Origin: JBBQWR01 sp038210495
Lineage (GTDB): Bacteria; Planctomycetota; Planctomycetia; Pirellulales; DATAWG01
DNA: 64,000 nucleotides
Assembly: GCA_038210495.1 (NCBI GenBank)
Contig: JBBQWR010000010.1
Span: 1-64,000 of the forward strand
Direction: 5' to 3'
This document shows, piece after piece, positions 63,428 to 64,000 of the stretch. Made by a program: the position numbers and the translations under genes. Under the pieces are notes generated by a model. The model was given only the letters and a program-made list of their open reading frames with translations. It was not told where the DNA came from and searched no databases. Positions within the stretch are counted from its first letter, which is position 1, and each line of letters opens with the position of its first letter.

Positions 63428-64000
63428 ATGCAACCGTCCAGCAAGCCATTGATGATGCCCGGCGACTCGCCAACGAGCCGACCCGACGATTCCGCGCCGC
63501 TGCCGGTCGTTTCGCTCCACGCGCATCACGAACGATCATTCGCCGACAATCGCTACGTCTATCCGGTGCTCAGCCGTCGCTCGGGCGGTATTTCGATCGG
63601 GGTCAATCTGAATCCGGACAAGGTTTGCAATTTCGACTGTATCTATTGCCAGGTGGACCGAACGCGCCAAAGCGAAACGAAATTCGTGGATATGAGTGGA
63701 TTATTGGGCGAACTCGGCGCCACGCTGAGCTTGGTCGCGTCGGGGGCCATTTTCGAAACGGACAAATTTCGCTCGACTCCCGGGCCGCTCCGCCGGTTGA
63801 ACGATATCGCATTCTCCGGCGATGGCGAGCCGACGACTTACCGCAATTTCGACGAAATCATTGCCGCCTGCGCGGAGCTAAAAACTCGGCATAAGCTCGA
63901 CGCGGTCAAAATGGTGCTGATCACCAACGCCAGCATGTTTCATCGTCCCCACGTTCGGCGCGGCCTGGAGATTCTCGACCGCCATCAGGGCGAAATCTGG
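63428..64000 (+). CDS. Radical SAM protein (N-terminal part, cut by the window edge)
   Basis: The frame opens at an ATG at 63428 and runs past the window end, giving 191 residues so far. The cluster motif C-NFD-C-IY-C (CNFDCIYCQ) is preceded by SGGISIGVNLNPDKV and followed by an SAM-binding IAFSGDGEPTTY stretch. This combination resembles COG0731-type radical SAM proteins (the wyosine or tRNA-modification group). The remainder is outside the window. It lies where flhA commonly follows flhB in flagellar clusters. Confidence 0.85.
   Translation, partial: MQPSSKPLMMPGDSPTSRPDDSAPLPVVSLHAHHERSFADNRYVYPVLSRRSGGISIGVNLNPDKVCNFDCIYCQVDRTRQSETKFVDMSGLLGELGATLSLVASGAIFETDKFRSTPGPLRRLNDIAFSGDGEPTTYRNFDEIIAACAELKTRHKLDAVKMVLITNASMFHRPHVRRGLEILDRHQGEIW

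Overview
This window is chromosomal DNA of a planctomycete, most likely from the Pirellulales side of the phylum. That is an inference from gene content: a long MoxR-DUF58-DUF4350-DUF4129-SpoIIM-RDD operon, PQQ-type propeller proteins, a DUF2961 (GH172-like) protein, a Gfo/Idh/MocA dehydrogenase beside TIM-barrel epimerases, a thiol-disulfide protein with a long N-terminal region, high GC, and intergenic spaces packed with palindromic repeats. No rRNA, tRNA, CRISPR array or intact transposon was recognised.

Layout. 1-7.7 kb: mixed housekeeping genes (metallophosphoesterase, rlmN, TlpA-like protein, DUF1348 protein, an ECF sigma factor with a small partner, an MscS-type channel, a TauE/SafE transporter). 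7.9-9.3 kb: a PAS-PAS histidine kinase with no adjacent regulator. 9.4-17.6 kb: a seven-gene minus-strand operon, tightly packed and often overlapping by 4 bp, encoding a MoxR ATPase, a DUF58 protein and membrane partners. 17.9-20.8 kb: two tandem PQQ-repeat paralogues. 21-24 kb: a small hydrolase-like gene bracketed by two copies of a palindromic element, then a GH172-like protein. 23.9-26 kb: agmatine-to-putrescine enzymes (aguB, aguA). 26.1-33.2 kb: bioD, a degenerate glycosyltransferase-like protein and a group of sugar isomerase/dehydrogenase genes. 33.4-36.4 kb: scpB, a histidine-phosphatase homologue without its catalytic residues, and accD.

36.9-63.3 kb is a plus-strand flagellar cluster: TPR protein, FlgN-like protein, sensor kinase, sigma-54 activator, then flgB-flgC-fliE-fliF-fliG-fliH-fliI-fliJ-(motE/ylxF-like)-fliK-flgD-flgE-flbD-motA-motB-fliL-fliN-fliO-fliP-fliQ-fliR-flhB. 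The order follows the fla operons of spirochaetes and Bacillus. A good sigma-54 promoter lies just before flgB, directly downstream of the kinase/activator pair, suggesting a FleSR/FlrBC-type checkpoint. The window closes in a radical SAM gene.

The most unusual content is the flagellar rotor. fliM is missing from its usual place between fliL and fliN. FliN carries three short FliM/FliY-like DEI-x-x-LL motifs in its N-terminal half. FliG has lost or reversed the conserved charges of its torque helix, although MotA keeps its canonical Arg/Glu pair. Second, a roughly 100-130 bp palindromic element occurs at least five times and supplies protein-coding sequence in the tails of the SpoIIM-like and DUF4350 proteins and in the N-terminus of FliP. 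Third, the phosphatase homologue next to accD has substitutions at every catalytic position that could be checked.
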